Of a stretch of 64,000 nucleotides of DNA, positions 27,295 to 35,827 are shown one piece after another. How positions within the stretch are numbered: position 1 is the stretch's first letter; every line of letters begins with the position of its first letter. The DNA comes from SIAJ01 sp963773845 (lineage in GTDB: Bacteria > Planctomycetota > Planctomycetia > Gemmatales > Gemmataceae), in contig CAVZCU010000004.1 of NCBI GenBank assembly GCA_963773845.1, positions 186,001 through 250,000 on the forward strand, in the 5' to 3' direction. Under the pieces are notes generated by a model. The model did no database searches. It saw only the letters and a program-made list of their open reading frames with translations, and was not told the origin of the DNA. Position numbers and translations under genes: made by a program.

Positions 27295-28094
27295 CCGACA
27301 TTCTTGCGCACATCCGGAATCTGCGAGTCGTTCTCGGTGGTCGGACGATCCTGAATGGAATCGACGCCGACCTCAAACGGGGACAGATTACGGCGGTTGT
27401 CGGACTGAATGGCTCGGGAAAGACGACCTTGTTGCGGACATTGATTCGCGAGTGTCCCTTTGCCGGCGAAGTCAAGTTTTTTTGCGGTCACGATCACACG
27501 CATCACCGGCCGGAGTACGTGGGCTATGTGCCGCAACGTTTGAGCATCGGCGCTCGACTGCCACTCACGGTGCGGGAGTTTTTTGGGCTGGCGCTGCAGC
27601 GTCGGCCCTTGTTTTTCGGCGTATCGGCCGCGGTGACCAAAAAGGCGCAAGCCATGCTGAGCCGGGTCGGCGCCGGGCACTTGCTCAGTCGGCCGGTGGC
27701 CACGCTCTCCGGCGGCGAGATGCAACGTGTATTGCTCAGCCTGGCCTTGGAACCGCATCCAGAACTGTTGTTGCTCGATGAGCCCGCGGCGGGAATCGAC
27801 TTTGCCGATCAGAAGCCGTTTTATGACCTCCTTGCGGAGATCAATCGCGAGCGGAAGGTCACGATTCTGATGGTGACGCACGATCTGTCCATTGTGAGCG
27901 ACCGCGTCCACCACGTATTGTGCTTGCAGAACGGCCGGATCGAGTGTCAGGGACCTCCGGAAAACGTGTTAACCCCGGACGTCATTTCCCGGATCTTCGG
28001 TCAAGGCAAACAACTCTATGAACACATCCATGCCGACGGGGCGGCATGCGGTCATAGCCACTCGCACGGGCATAGTCATTCGCACGGGCAATAA
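27291..28094 (+). CDS. znuC: Metal ABC transporter ATP-binding protein with His-rich tail
   Basis: 267 residues, start overlapping the znuA stop (ATGA). It is a complete ABC ATPase: Walker A GLNGSGKTT, Q-loop YVPQRL, signature LSGGEMQR, Walker B LLLLDEP and H-loop VTHD. The C-terminus ends in a histidine tail (CGHSHSHGHSHSHG), which is not part of the usual ABC fold and suggests metal sensing or buffering. The expected permease gene (znuB) does not follow; the next gene is a sigma factor. Confidence 0.88.
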   Translation: MTDILAHIRNLRVVLGGRTILNGIDADLKRGQITAVVGLNGSGKTTLLRTLIRECPFAGEVKFFCGHDHTHHRPEYVGYVPQRLSIGARLPLTVREFFGLALQRRPLFFGVSAAVTKKAQAMLSRVGAGHLLSRPVATLSGGEMQRVLLSLALEPHPELLLLDEPAAGIDFADQKPFYDLLAEINRERKVTILMVTHDLSIVSDRVHHVLCLQNGRIECQGPPENVLTPDVISRIFGQGKQLYEHIHADGAACGHSHSHGHSHSHGQ

Positions 28095-28246
28095 TGCCAG
28101 GCGGATTGCCCATCCGTCCCACCTTCACCTCTCTTGCGCGAAGTTGCTGCCAAGTCGGCGCTCGAAGCGTAGAATTGCCTATCGATTGTTTGCTCGTCTC
28201 ATGCGAACCGCGCCAGAGCCGCTGGCGTACAGGAATCAGGCGACTG

Positions 28247-28903
28247 GTGCGCGAACTTGATCCCCTAGCCCAGCTGTCCGACGAGGACTTGCTCTCTCGG
28301 TTCCGCAAGGGGCAGCGAGAAGTGTTCGGGTCGCTCGTTCGCCGCTACCAACGTGAGTTGTACGGCTACCTGCGACGATACCTCGGCGACGCCGACCTGG
28401 CCGACGATGTCTTCCAGACGACATTTGTCCAGGTGTTCGCCAAGGCTGGTCAGTATGAACCGGGGCGCCCGGTTCGGCCGTGGCTTTACGCAATCGCGAC
28501 GAATCAGGCCATTGACGCCATGCGGCGAATTGGCCGGCACCCGGCGATTAGCCTGGAACAGACGGAAGCCGAGTCGGATGGCGAACGCCGGGGTTTGATC
28601 GAGTTATTGGAGGCACGCGAAGCCGAGCCATTCGAAAATGTCGATGCGGCGGAGATGCGCGACCTGGTTCGGAACTGCATCGACCGCCTGCCGGGTTTCA
28701 TGAAGCAGGTCGTGCTGATGGCCTACTATCAGGGATTGAAATATCAGGAGATCGCGGAGACACTGGAGATTCCTCTGGGGACAGTGAAGTCCCGATTGCA
28801 CGCAGCGTTGGTGAAATTGACGGAGATTTGGAACGCCGAAGTCCCCAGCCCGCAATCCGTAGTTCCCGGTCGAGGAAAGACCCGAGTGCGGACAGCGGAC
28901 TGA
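28247..28903 (+). CDS. ECF-family RNA polymerase sigma factor
   Basis: About 218 residues if it starts at GTG 28247 (AGGAATCAGG upstream); the frame is open further back to 28094 but without sigma-like sequence. Region 2 is FGSLVRRYQRELYGYLRRYLGDADLADDVFQTTFVQVF, in which the DDVFQTTF core is typical, then RPWLYAIATNQAIDAMRR. Region 4 is LPGFMKQVVLMAYYQGLKYQEIAETLEIPLGTVKSRLH. It directs transcription of an unknown regulon. The next gene, 23 bases on, encodes a membrane protein that is a plausible anti-sigma factor. Confidence 0.9.
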   Translation: MRELDPLAQLSDEDLLSRFRKGQREVFGSLVRRYQRELYGYLRRYLGDADLADDVFQTTFVQVFAKAGQYEPGRPVRPWLYAIATNQAIDAMRRIGRHPAISLEQTEAESDGERRGLIELLEAREAEPFENVDAAEMRDLVRNCIDRLPGFMKQVVLMAYYQGLKYQEIAETLEIPLGTVKSRLHAALVKLTEIWNAEVPSPQSVVPGRGKTRVRTAD

Positions 28904-28926
28904 CGACTCAGGACGGGAGATTCGCC

Positions 28927-29892
28927 GTGGAAGAAAAGCTCCTCGGCCACTTATTGAAGGCCAACGATCCGGAAACGGATCGCGAAATCGAAGCCCGACT
29001 ACACGACGATCCGGTCGCCGCTCGCGATCTGGACGTATTGCGTCAAGCGATGGCGCCTTTGGAATGGGACCGCGAGGAATTCGAACCGCCGGCCGACCTT
29101 TGGGTGCGTGCGCTATCGCGCGTGGCGGAACATATGGTCGCGACCGAAGGACCGCTGACGCCGCCGCATGCCGACGTTACGCAAGAGCTGATTCGACGAG
29201 CGGCGCTTTTGTCGGGTCCTTCGCCAGTCGCGCCGCGCATTTCACCGGCGGCCCCGCCGACATCCGAGGCCGTCTCCGTTGCTCCGCGTCGGCGAAATGT
29301 CATCGCCGTTGTGGGTCTGTCCGCGGCGGTGTTGGCGCTGGTCTTTCCCGCTGTGATTCAAGTACGCCAGCACGTACTGCAGACGACGTGCACGAATAAC
29401 ATGGGGCAGTTTTACCGCGCCGCCTCCGGATATAGCGAAACTTTCGACGGACATTTCCCGCAGGTAGAAGAAGGCAAGACGGCAGCGACTGCGGCGGAGA
29501 CCTTGAAGAATACCGGATACCTTCCACCCGACATGCGCGTCACTTGTCCCGCTGGGCGTACCGACCAGGCGGGGGCAACGGCGCTGGCGAACTATGCCTA
29601 CAGCCTTGGCTTCCGCGACGAAAGCGGGCAACTCTGGGGACTGGATCGAAAGCCCGAGAACGACTTGCTGCCCATCATGTCGGATGCCCCAATTCGTCAC
29701 GGAAAAGAAACATGGCCCGGCAATCACCGGCACGGACAGAACGTCTTGTTTGCAGGGGGCAACGTTCGATTCTGCACAACCTCCCTGGTTGGAATTGATC
29801 GCGACGATATTTTCTTGAACGCCGACGGGCGCGTCGGAGCGGGTCTATTCCGAACGGATACCGCTCTGGGCCGGCCCGAGGAACAGCCGTAA
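28927..29892 (+). CDS. Single-pass membrane protein, candidate anti-sigma factor with pseudopilin-like external domain
   Basis: 321 residues from GTG 28927 (ACGGGAGA upstream). The cytoplasmic N-terminus (EEKLLGHLLKANDPETDREI, with RLHDDPVAARDLDVLRQAM) resembles anti-sigma N-termini that lack zinc ligands. A transmembrane helix follows (VIAVVGLSAAVLALVFPAVI). The external part contains CTNNMGQFYRAASGYSETFDGHFP and NHRHGQNVLFAGGNVRF, which resemble the planctomycete DUF1559/H-X9-DG pseudopilin-type proteins. Position after the ECF sigma gene suggests it controls that factor. The combination of the two parts is unusual. Confidence 0.65.
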   Translation: MEEKLLGHLLKANDPETDREIEARLHDDPVAARDLDVLRQAMAPLEWDREEFEPPADLWVRALSRVAEHMVATEGPLTPPHADVTQELIRRAALLSGPSPVAPRISPAAPPTSEAVSVAPRRRNVIAVVGLSAAVLALVFPAVIQVRQHVLQTTCTNNMGQFYRAASGYSETFDGHFPQVEEGKTAATAAETLKNTGYLPPDMRVTCPAGRTDQAGATALANYAYSLGFRDESGQLWGLDRKPENDLLPIMSDAPIRHGKETWPGNHRHGQNVLFAGGNVRFCTTSLVGIDRDDIFLNADGRVGAGLFRTDTALGRPEEQP

Positions 29893-29986
29893 TTCAGAGG
29901 TCAGAGGTCAGACTTAAGCAATTCCTCGCTGCCGAATTCCGAGATTTGATCTCTGACTTCTGATCTCTGATCTCTGGCTTCTGATT
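29893..29986. repeat. Simple TCAGAGGTCAGA-type repeat, inverted
   Basis: TCAGAGGTCAGAGGTCAGA on the left and TGACTTCTGATCTCTGATCTC on the right (complementary sense) around an AT-richer centre. It is a low-complexity dispersed repeat of the kind that translates as 'RSEVRDQ'. It invades the 3' end of the adjacent zinc-ribbon frame. Confidence 0.65.
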
Positions 29987-30110
29987 GCTGTCCACCCACG
30001 CGAATCGGCGTCTTGCAGATCAGACACGGAACGATCTTTCCGCGGTCGTGCTCCTCGACGAGCATGAACTTTCGACAATTCGGTTCCGGACATTGGACGG
30101 CAAAGACCAT
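29901..30110 (-). CDS. Small zinc-ribbon protein with repeat-derived C-terminus
   Basis: 69 residues from ATG 30110 (TGGGGA upstream). The first 40 residues have two cysteine pairs, QCPEPNCRKF and VPCLICKTPI, a compact zinc ribbon. The last 29 residues (SEARDQRSEVRDQISEFGSE) are translated from a simple repeat and probably extend a protein that originally ended earlier. Function is unknown. Confidence 0.55.
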   Translation of the reverse strand: MVFAVQCPEPNCRKFMLVEEHDRGKIVPCLICKTPIRVGGQQSEARDQRSEVRDQISEFGSEELLKSDL

Positions 30111-30156
30111 CGCGATTCCCCAGGTCTGCGAAATGCGCTTTGTGCCATTATAACTG

Positions 30157-31884
30157 CTATTTGCGGATTGCATTGCGAACGATGGGCAGCATGGTCTTCG
30201 CGATCACCGTATGACCGCGGGCATTCGGATGAACGTGGTCGGTCATCCAAGTTTCGATGTCCGTTCCCCCCTTCGCCGCCTCCATCCAGACTCGCTGATG
30301 ATCGACGAGTGGAACGCGCTCGGCGGCCGCGACGGCCCGGCATTCTTTCATGTACGCATCCATTTGCAATTGCGGATGCTTGCCGGAGCCGTCGGGCGGA
30401 TGTCCAGCGCCGTAGTAATTAGTCGTCATCAGAATGGGAGTAATGTCGGCGTTGCGCAACTCGCGGATGATCGACGTCAAGTTTCTTCGGTATTCATCGA
30501 TGGGAATGCGCGGAACGGCTTTTCCTTTGTCGATGTAACTGTCGTTGGCCCCATACATGATGGTGACGATGTCCGGCTTCTGGTCAATCACCGCAGCCTT
30601 CAGCCTCTTGAGCGCCTGCGCCGAATTCTCGCCACCGATGCCGACGTTGAGCACGTCGGCGTCAATGCCATCATGTCGCAGCGCCGCTTCCAGCCGCGCC
30701 GGGAACGCCTCTTCTTCCTTGACGCCGGGCCGATAGCCCTTCGTAATCGAGTCGCCCAGGCAGACAACCCGAATGGGCTTCCGCGTCATCCACTCCGAAT
30801 TGAACTTGGCAAGGATGAGCCCTCCTTGACGCTCGTAGAGACAATAGATCCAGCCATCAGTGCTCGCGGCGAGATCCGAGTAGCCGCTCAGCCCCGACTC
30901 GATCGCTCGGCGGTATTTCCATGTCTTCGCGGGCTCGTCGCTGACGTGGATGGATACATTGCGCCGGTCGCGGCCATCGGTGTTGTGCGGATTGGAAAAA
31001 AGCACGCGATCGCCCACGCGGAGCACGCTGCCCATGCAGATCGGCTCCGGCAATGCCGGGTCGCGAACCGGCTTCGACCACCTGGTCGCACCATCTTTGC
31101 TGAAACTCACGGCTCGTTGATGCGGCGCCGATTCGTGGCGGATGTTGAGCAGCACGCGGCCGTCGGGAAGCTCGACCGCTTCTGCCTCGCTGGGGTTTGT
31201 AAGCTCCGGATGCTTGACGACGATGTCGCCGCGCTTCCAGGTCTTCCCCGCGTCGTCGCTGAAGATTATCGACACGGCCGATGGGCGATGGCCGTGGCCG
31301 CCCTCACCGGTCGATAACCAAACCGGCACGATCAGGCGGCCCGACTTGGACAGTCGAATTCCGTGGCCGGGGCCGGTGGCAATCACTTTCCAGTCATACT
31401 CGGGGCGGAAACTCTCGAGTGTCTCGGTGATCTCAATGGGGGGTGCGAATGTCTTGCCATCGTCTTCGCTTCGTGTGTAAAAGCAGCGCATATACTCGAC
31501 GCAATACAGAAAGTGCACGATGCCGCGATCGGCGATCAGCGTTGGATTGTTGATGGTGATGTTGGGAAATTTGCCAAGCTTTTGGTTGATAGCCACCGGG
31601 TTCTTCTCAAATCCGCTACCGACGTCGAGCTTCTTCGCATCGCTCCAAGTCTTGCCGCCGTCTGCGCTGCGGCGGTAAAGCAGGTCGATCGCCCCCCAGT
31701 CGCCCGATGCCGACTTGCGTGCTTCGCAAAAAGCGATGACGGTTCCCTTGTCGGTCACCGCGAGCGAGGGAATGCGATAGATCGCATAACCGCCCGTGCC
31801 CGCCTCGAAGAGCCTTCGCTTTTCCAGGCTTGGCTCGGCGGCAGCCGCGGGGAGGACAAGGGTCAAGAGCAGAAATGTGCGCAT
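30157..31884 (-). CDS. Secreted sialidase fused to an SGNH/GDSL hydrolase
   Basis: 575 residues with a short signal peptide (MRTFLLLTLVLPAAAA). Residues ~20-370 are an exo-sialidase propeller: the RIP motif YRIPSL (36-41), Asp boxes SADGGKTW, SEDDGKTF and SDDAGKTW, the acid NPSEAEAVEL and the nucleophile-region tyrosine GLSGYSDLA. Residues ~380-575 are an SGNH esterase: VCLGDSITKG (block I Ser), VGIGGENS (Gly), YGANDS (Asn) and the DHVHPN catalytic Asp/His. The pairing suggests removal of O-acetyl groups and cleavage of terminal sialic or related acids from glycans by one secreted protein. It is divergent from the CPBP protease with only 17 bases between starts. Confidence 0.87.
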   Translation of the reverse strand: MRTFLLLTLVLPAAAAEPSLEKRRLFEAGTGGYAIYRIPSLAVTDKGTVIAFCEARKSASGDWGAIDLLYRRSADGGKTWSDAKKLDVGSGFEKNPVAINQKLGKFPNITINNPTLIADRGIVHFLYCVEYMRCFYTRSEDDGKTFAPPIEITETLESFRPEYDWKVIATGPGHGIRLSKSGRLIVPVWLSTGEGGHGHRPSAVSIIFSDDAGKTWKRGDIVVKHPELTNPSEAEAVELPDGRVLLNIRHESAPHQRAVSFSKDGATRWSKPVRDPALPEPICMGSVLRVGDRVLFSNPHNTDGRDRRNVSIHVSDEPAKTWKYRRAIESGLSGYSDLAASTDGWIYCLYERQGGLILAKFNSEWMTRKPIRVVCLGDSITKGYRPGVKEEEAFPARLEAALRHDGIDADVLNVGIGGENSAQALKRLKAAVIDQKPDIVTIMYGANDSYIDKGKAVPRIPIDEYRRNLTSIIRELRNADITPILMTTNYYGAGHPPDGSGKHPQLQMDAYMKECRAVAAAERVPLVDHQRVWMEAAKGGTDIETWMTDHVHPNARGHTVIAKTMLPIVRNAIRK

Positions 31885-31901
31885 GATGTATGATTAGGTA
31901 G

Positions 31902-32601
31902 ATGCGCGTTCCGTGGCCTGTACTGATGCTCGCATTGACGCTGCCGACGGCTGGCGCATTCATCTACTTCGTCGTTGCCGAACCGGATTCACCGGTGTTT
32001 CGGATCAGCTACACGGCAGCCAAGACCATTCAATTCGCTCTGCCGATCGCGACGATTCTCGTAATCGATCGCACGCACCTGTTTCGTATTTGCCTCTCTA
32101 CTTCGTGGACTGATTGGCGGCGTCGGGGTCGGGCTTGTCATGGCAATCGTCATCGTCGGCGCGTACGTCCTATTGTTTCGCGACAGTCTGCTGGTCACGG
32201 GCTTGGCGGAGGCAGTGCGTTCCAAGGTGACGGGGTTTGGCATTCATTCGCCGGCCAGCTTCGCGGCATTCGCTCTGTTCTTGACCGCGGTGCATTCCTT
32301 TCTGGAAGAGTATTATTGGCGCTGGTTCGTGCATGCGGCTTTGCGTGAGCGACTGCCGGCGATGGCGGCCACCGCCGTTTCCTCGCTTGCGTTTGCAGCC
32401 CATCACGTGCTTGTCTTGCATACGTATTTTCCCGGCCGCTTCTGGTCCGCCACCCTGCCATTCTCGGTCAGCGTGGCAGTCGGCGGCGCCTGTTGGGCCT
32501 GGCTGTTCGATCGTGGGAAATCGCTGGCTGGGCCATGGGCTGCCCACGCACTCGTCGATGCCGCGTTGATGGCCATCGGGTTTGATCTGCTGTATCGTTG
32601 A
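31902..32601 (+). CDS. CPBP-family intramembrane protease (frameshifted)
   Basis: The first frame gives two membrane segments (WPVLMLALTLPTAGAFIYFVV, TIQFALPIATILVI) and then breaks near 32080-32105. A different frame resumes with LLRGLIGGVGVGLVMAIVIVG and runs to 32601. The resumed part carries the CPBP/Abi (PF02517) motifs HSFLEEYYWRWFV (EExxxR), LAFAAHHVL (FxxxH) and GPWAAHALVD, so the catalytic core is complete. Total length would be ~232 residues, normal for the family. CAAX-type proteases of bacteria have diverse roles; no partner is evident here. Confidence 0.8.
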
Positions 32602-32628
32602 CACGGGCCGTTCGGCCGAGGAATCGAT

Positions 32629-33591
32629 ATGAACATTGCGCTCATCACCGGAATCACGGGCCAGGACGGCAGCTATCTCGCGGAGCTATTGCTCGACAAG
32701 GGCTACGCGGTAAACGGCGTGGTTCGGCGCTCGAGCACGGAGGCCTTTGAGCGCATCTCTCACCTGCGCGATCGCATTTCGCTGCACCAGGCCGATCTCA
32801 ACGATCTGGCGAGCCTGGTCGAAGTCGTTCAATCGGTGCGGCCCACCGAAGTGTACAACCTCGCTGCTCAAAGCTTCGTGCCGACCAGTTGGAAGCAGCC
32901 GCTGCTCACCACGGACGTGACGGCCATGGGGGTCACGCGCGTGCTGGAGGCGATTCGGCTTGTGAATCCCAAGGGCATTCGCTTCTACCAGGCGTCGAGC
33001 AGTGAGATGTTCGGCAAGGTCCGGGCGACGCCGCAAAATGAGCAGACCCCGTTCTACCCGCGCAGCCCTTATGGCGTCGCCAAGGTTTACGGGCACTTCA
33101 TCACGGTGAACTACCGCGAGAGTTATGGCATGTATTGCGTTTCCGGGATTCTCTTCAATCACGAGAGCCCGCGACGCGGCAAGGAGTTCGTCACCCGTAA
33201 AGTGACCGATGCCGTCGCCCGCATCAAGATTGGGTTGCAGAAGGACCTGCGCATCGGCAATCTCGAAGCCCGACGCGATTGGGGCTATGCCGGCGACTAC
33301 GTTCGCGCCATGTGGCACATGCTGCAACAGGACAAGCCGGACGACTATGTCGTCGCGAGCGGCCAGTCGCACACCGTTCGCGATCTCATTGAAATCGCTT
33401 TCGGACACGTCGGCCTCGACTGGCAGAAGCACACGGTTCAAGACCCGCAGTACATGCGGCCCGCCGAAGTCGATCTCTTGCTCGGCGACGCGAAGAAGGC
33501 CCGTGAAGTGCTCGGCTGGAAGCCGGAAGTGAGCTTTGAGCAATTGATCAAGATGATGGTCGATGCCGATCTGAAGCGGTATGGGGCGTAA
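32629..33591 (+). CDS. gmd: GDP-mannose 4,6-dehydratase
   Basis: 320 residues. An extended short-chain dehydrogenase: NAD(P)-binding ALITGITGQDGSYL, then YNLAAQSFVPTSW, the catalytic YQASSSEMFG and YGVAK. The Gmd-specific tail has DWGYAGDYVRAMW and the LLLGDAKKAREVLGWKP ending. It converts GDP-mannose to GDP-4-keto-6-deoxymannose in the cytoplasm. The next gene starts after a 2-base gap, so the pair is one operon for a 6-deoxyhexose used in surface polysaccharide or glycoprotein. Confidence 0.93.
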   Translation: MNIALITGITGQDGSYLAELLLDKGYAVNGVVRRSSTEAFERISHLRDRISLHQADLNDLASLVEVVQSVRPTEVYNLAAQSFVPTSWKQPLLTTDVTAMGVTRVLEAIRLVNPKGIRFYQASSSEMFGKVRATPQNEQTPFYPRSPYGVAKVYGHFITVNYRESYGMYCVSGILFNHESPRRGKEFVTRKVTDAVARIKIGLQKDLRIGNLEARRDWGYAGDYVRAMWHMLQQDKPDDYVVASGQSHTVRDLIEIAFGHVGLDWQKHTVQDPQYMRPAEVDLLLGDAKKAREVLGWKPEVSFEQLIKMMVDADLKRYGA

Positions 33592-33593
33592 GC

Positions 33594-34532
33594 ATGCGCT
33601 CGTTGATTACGGGAGCGACTGGATTCGTCGCCGGGCACTTGGCCGATGCGCTCGCCGCGGCTGGGCACGAGGTCACTGGGCTTGCACGCTCCGCGGGTTC
33701 GCGCTTTGGCCCGGTCACGTTTCCGCTCTACTCCATCGACCTGCTCGACATCGACGCCGCGGAGAGCGTGCTTCGCGAAGCGCAACCGGAGTGGATCTTT
33801 CACCTGGCCGGCTATGCGAATCCCGGCCAATCGTTCCGCGATCCGGCCGGCGCCTGGGCGGGGAACCTCGGCGCGACGCAGGCGCTCTACGATGCCATCG
33901 TTCGCGTCGGGATTCGGCCGCGAATTCTGTACGTTTCCAGCGGACTCGTGTATGGCGATGCCGGGCCGGGCGAACACGTCTGCGTGGAAGACACGCCGTT
34001 GCGGCCCGCTTCCCCGTACGCGGCCAGCAAGGCCGCCGCCGACTTGCTCAGCTATCAACAGACGCGCAGCCCGGGTCTCGACATCGTTCGCGTCCGGCCG
34101 TTCAATCAAATCGGCCCCGGCCAATCGGCGGACTACGCGGCGCCCAATTTTGCTCGGCAGATCGCGTCCGTCGAGAAGGGCAAAATGCCGCCGGTCATCG
34201 CGACCGGCAATCTCAGCGGTCAACGCGACTTGACAGACGTGCGCGACATGGTCCGGGCCTATCTTCGCTTGCTCGAGGTGGGCATGACCGGCGAAGTCTA
34301 CAACGCGGGCTCCGGCCGCACCTGCGTGATGCGCGAAGTGCTCGACCGCCTGGTCGCGCTCGCCCGGGTCGCCGTGAAAGTGGACGAGCGATCCGATCCG
34401 GCCCGGGCGAGCGACACATCGGTCAGCCGCTCGGACAATCGCAAGCTCCGTGCGGCGACCGGCTGGAAACCCGAGTATTCGCTCGACCAGACGCTCGCGG
34501 ATATTCTGGACGATTGGCGAACGCGTACATGA
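33594..34532 (+). CDS. rmd: GDP-4-keto-6-deoxy-D-mannose reductase (GDP-rhamnose forming)
   Basis: 312 residues. SDR fold with LITGATGFVAGHL, HLAGYANPGQSF, VSSGLVYGD and catalytic YAASK. The segment VRPFNQIGPGQSADYAAPNFARQIA is the signature that separates Rmd-type reductases from fucose synthase (WcaG). With gmd immediately upstream it should give GDP-D-rhamnose. GDP-6-deoxy-D-talose synthesis by a related reductase is a less likely alternative. Confidence 0.85.
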   Translation: MRSLITGATGFVAGHLADALAAAGHEVTGLARSAGSRFGPVTFPLYSIDLLDIDAAESVLREAQPEWIFHLAGYANPGQSFRDPAGAWAGNLGATQALYDAIVRVGIRPRILYVSSGLVYGDAGPGEHVCVEDTPLRPASPYAASKAAADLLSYQQTRSPGLDIVRVRPFNQIGPGQSADYAAPNFARQIASVEKGKMPPVIATGNLSGQRDLTDVRDMVRAYLRLLEVGMTGEVYNAGSGRTCVMREVLDRLVALARVAVKVDERSDPARASDTSVSRSDNRKLRAATGWKPEYSLDQTLADILDDWRTRT

Positions 34533-34562
34533 TTCCCGCGAGCCTCCGACTCGGGACGGCCA

Positions 34563-35498
34563 TCAAAAATGGACACCAACGCCCACGAACGGGCCAGATA
34601 AGGTCACGTCGAGCTTGAAGAGGTCCGGGCCTGCGCCATCGGTTCGATCGATCTTGAACCAGCGATACCCGCCGTAGATCGACACGCAGTCCGTGCATTG
34701 CCAGTCGAAGCCGACCAGTGCGTTGCAGGCGCGCTTGGACGAGCCATCGATGTCGAATCCGCCATAGTCGCCGCGGGCAAAAAGAGCGAGGCAATCCGTC
34801 ACCTGCACGCTCCCGCGCAAGCCGACCACCAGGTCCCACCAGGCGTTCGTCTTGTTGGACGGAGTGAGATCGATTGGTTGCACGGTGATCGTGTTGGTGA
34901 AGTTGTAATACCGTGCACCGGCGAGCACATCCAACGTACAGCCGCCCGGGCACGGCCCAGTATTCAAGAGGCGATAGAACCCGAGCAACTCGAGGAAGGT
35001 GCTCTTCGACTCGACGCGAAAGAGTCCATCGAGTGGTCGCGCATTGAGATACATCAAGTCCGTAATGAAGCCGACGTCGTTGACGCCGCCTTCGACATGG
35101 AGCATGGCGGCGCCGCGCAGGTCCGGAAGCACCTTGCGAATCGCATCGCCCACTGACAGATCAACGTCTGCACTCCGTGTACCCGAGGCAATCGTTCCTT
35201 TGATTCCAGGCATCCAGCCATACGGAGCCACCAGCAGCCAGGCTTCGTCGGGTGAACTCCGTCTGCCGATGTTTTCGGCAGGCAGCGGCTGCAACATGCC
35301 GGGATTACTGGCAGGCATGGCGCGTGGAGCACCCATGCTCTGATCGGGCGCGGCGATGGCCGTAGAGCCATCGCCCTGCGGCAACGGCATATAGTTCGGA
35401 GCTGAATCGCCAAATGTTGGCCTAGTCTGTGCCTGAGCGGCGCTCACGAGGATCGCGACTGATAGTCCTGTCGAGAAGAACCGAAGAGTGGTTGTCAT
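34563..35498 (-). CDS. Outer-membrane beta-barrel-type protein
   Basis: 311 residues. ATG 35498 is chosen for its strong AAGGAGG site and signal peptide (TTTLRFFSTGLSVAILVSAAQAQ). After a Pro/Met-rich linker, residues ~90-311 show alternating hydrophobic strands (WLLVAPYGWMPGIKGTI, FLELLGFYRLL, ARYYNFTNTI, WWDLVVGLRGSVQV) and end in GPFVGVGVHF, with the terminal Phe typical of barrel proteins. Two cysteine-bearing loops (PCPGGCTLD; WQCTDC) may be bridged. Role is unknown. It converges with the gmd-rmd operon. Confidence 0.7.
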   Translation of the reverse strand: MTTTLRFFSTGLSVAILVSAAQAQTRPTFGDSAPNYMPLPQGDGSTAIAAPDQSMGAPRAMPASNPGMLQPLPAENIGRRSSPDEAWLLVAPYGWMPGIKGTIASGTRSADVDLSVGDAIRKVLPDLRGAAMLHVEGGVNDVGFITDLMYLNARPLDGLFRVESKSTFLELLGFYRLLNTGPCPGGCTLDVLAGARYYNFTNTITVQPIDLTPSNKTNAWWDLVVGLRGSVQVTDCLALFARGDYGGFDIDGSSKRACNALVGFDWQCTDCVSIYGGYRWFKIDRTDGAGPDLFKLDVTLSGPFVGVGVHF

Positions 35499-35827
35499 GA
35501 TCACGTCCTCCTTGACGGGATCGATCGCGTTTGGCAATCGTCCCATCTTTGGGACGAAGCGAACAATCGATCTTGCAAGGAACATTTAGGGACCAATGGT
35601 TCCCTTGCGACAAATTGCACAGATTGGGCCGGATGGCCGATCGCCGACGACAGCAATTGCATCGACTGCACCAGATAGAGGATTTGAGCAAAAGATGTGT
35701 ATTTCATCGCTTGTGAATACTGCAAGCCATAACCACCAGACCGGCGCGCCTCGTCCGCATCTGTTGTCCGAGTCAGCCGGCAGTTTATCGCGGTGCTAAC
35801 GAGCCCGGCGGCCGCCTGGTTTGCTGG
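35499..35827. other. Intergenic stretch without a recognised gene
   Basis: 329 bases between two outer-membrane protein genes on the same strand. I see no coding frame or RNA. It must hold the promoter of the 35498 gene. Confidence 0.5.
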
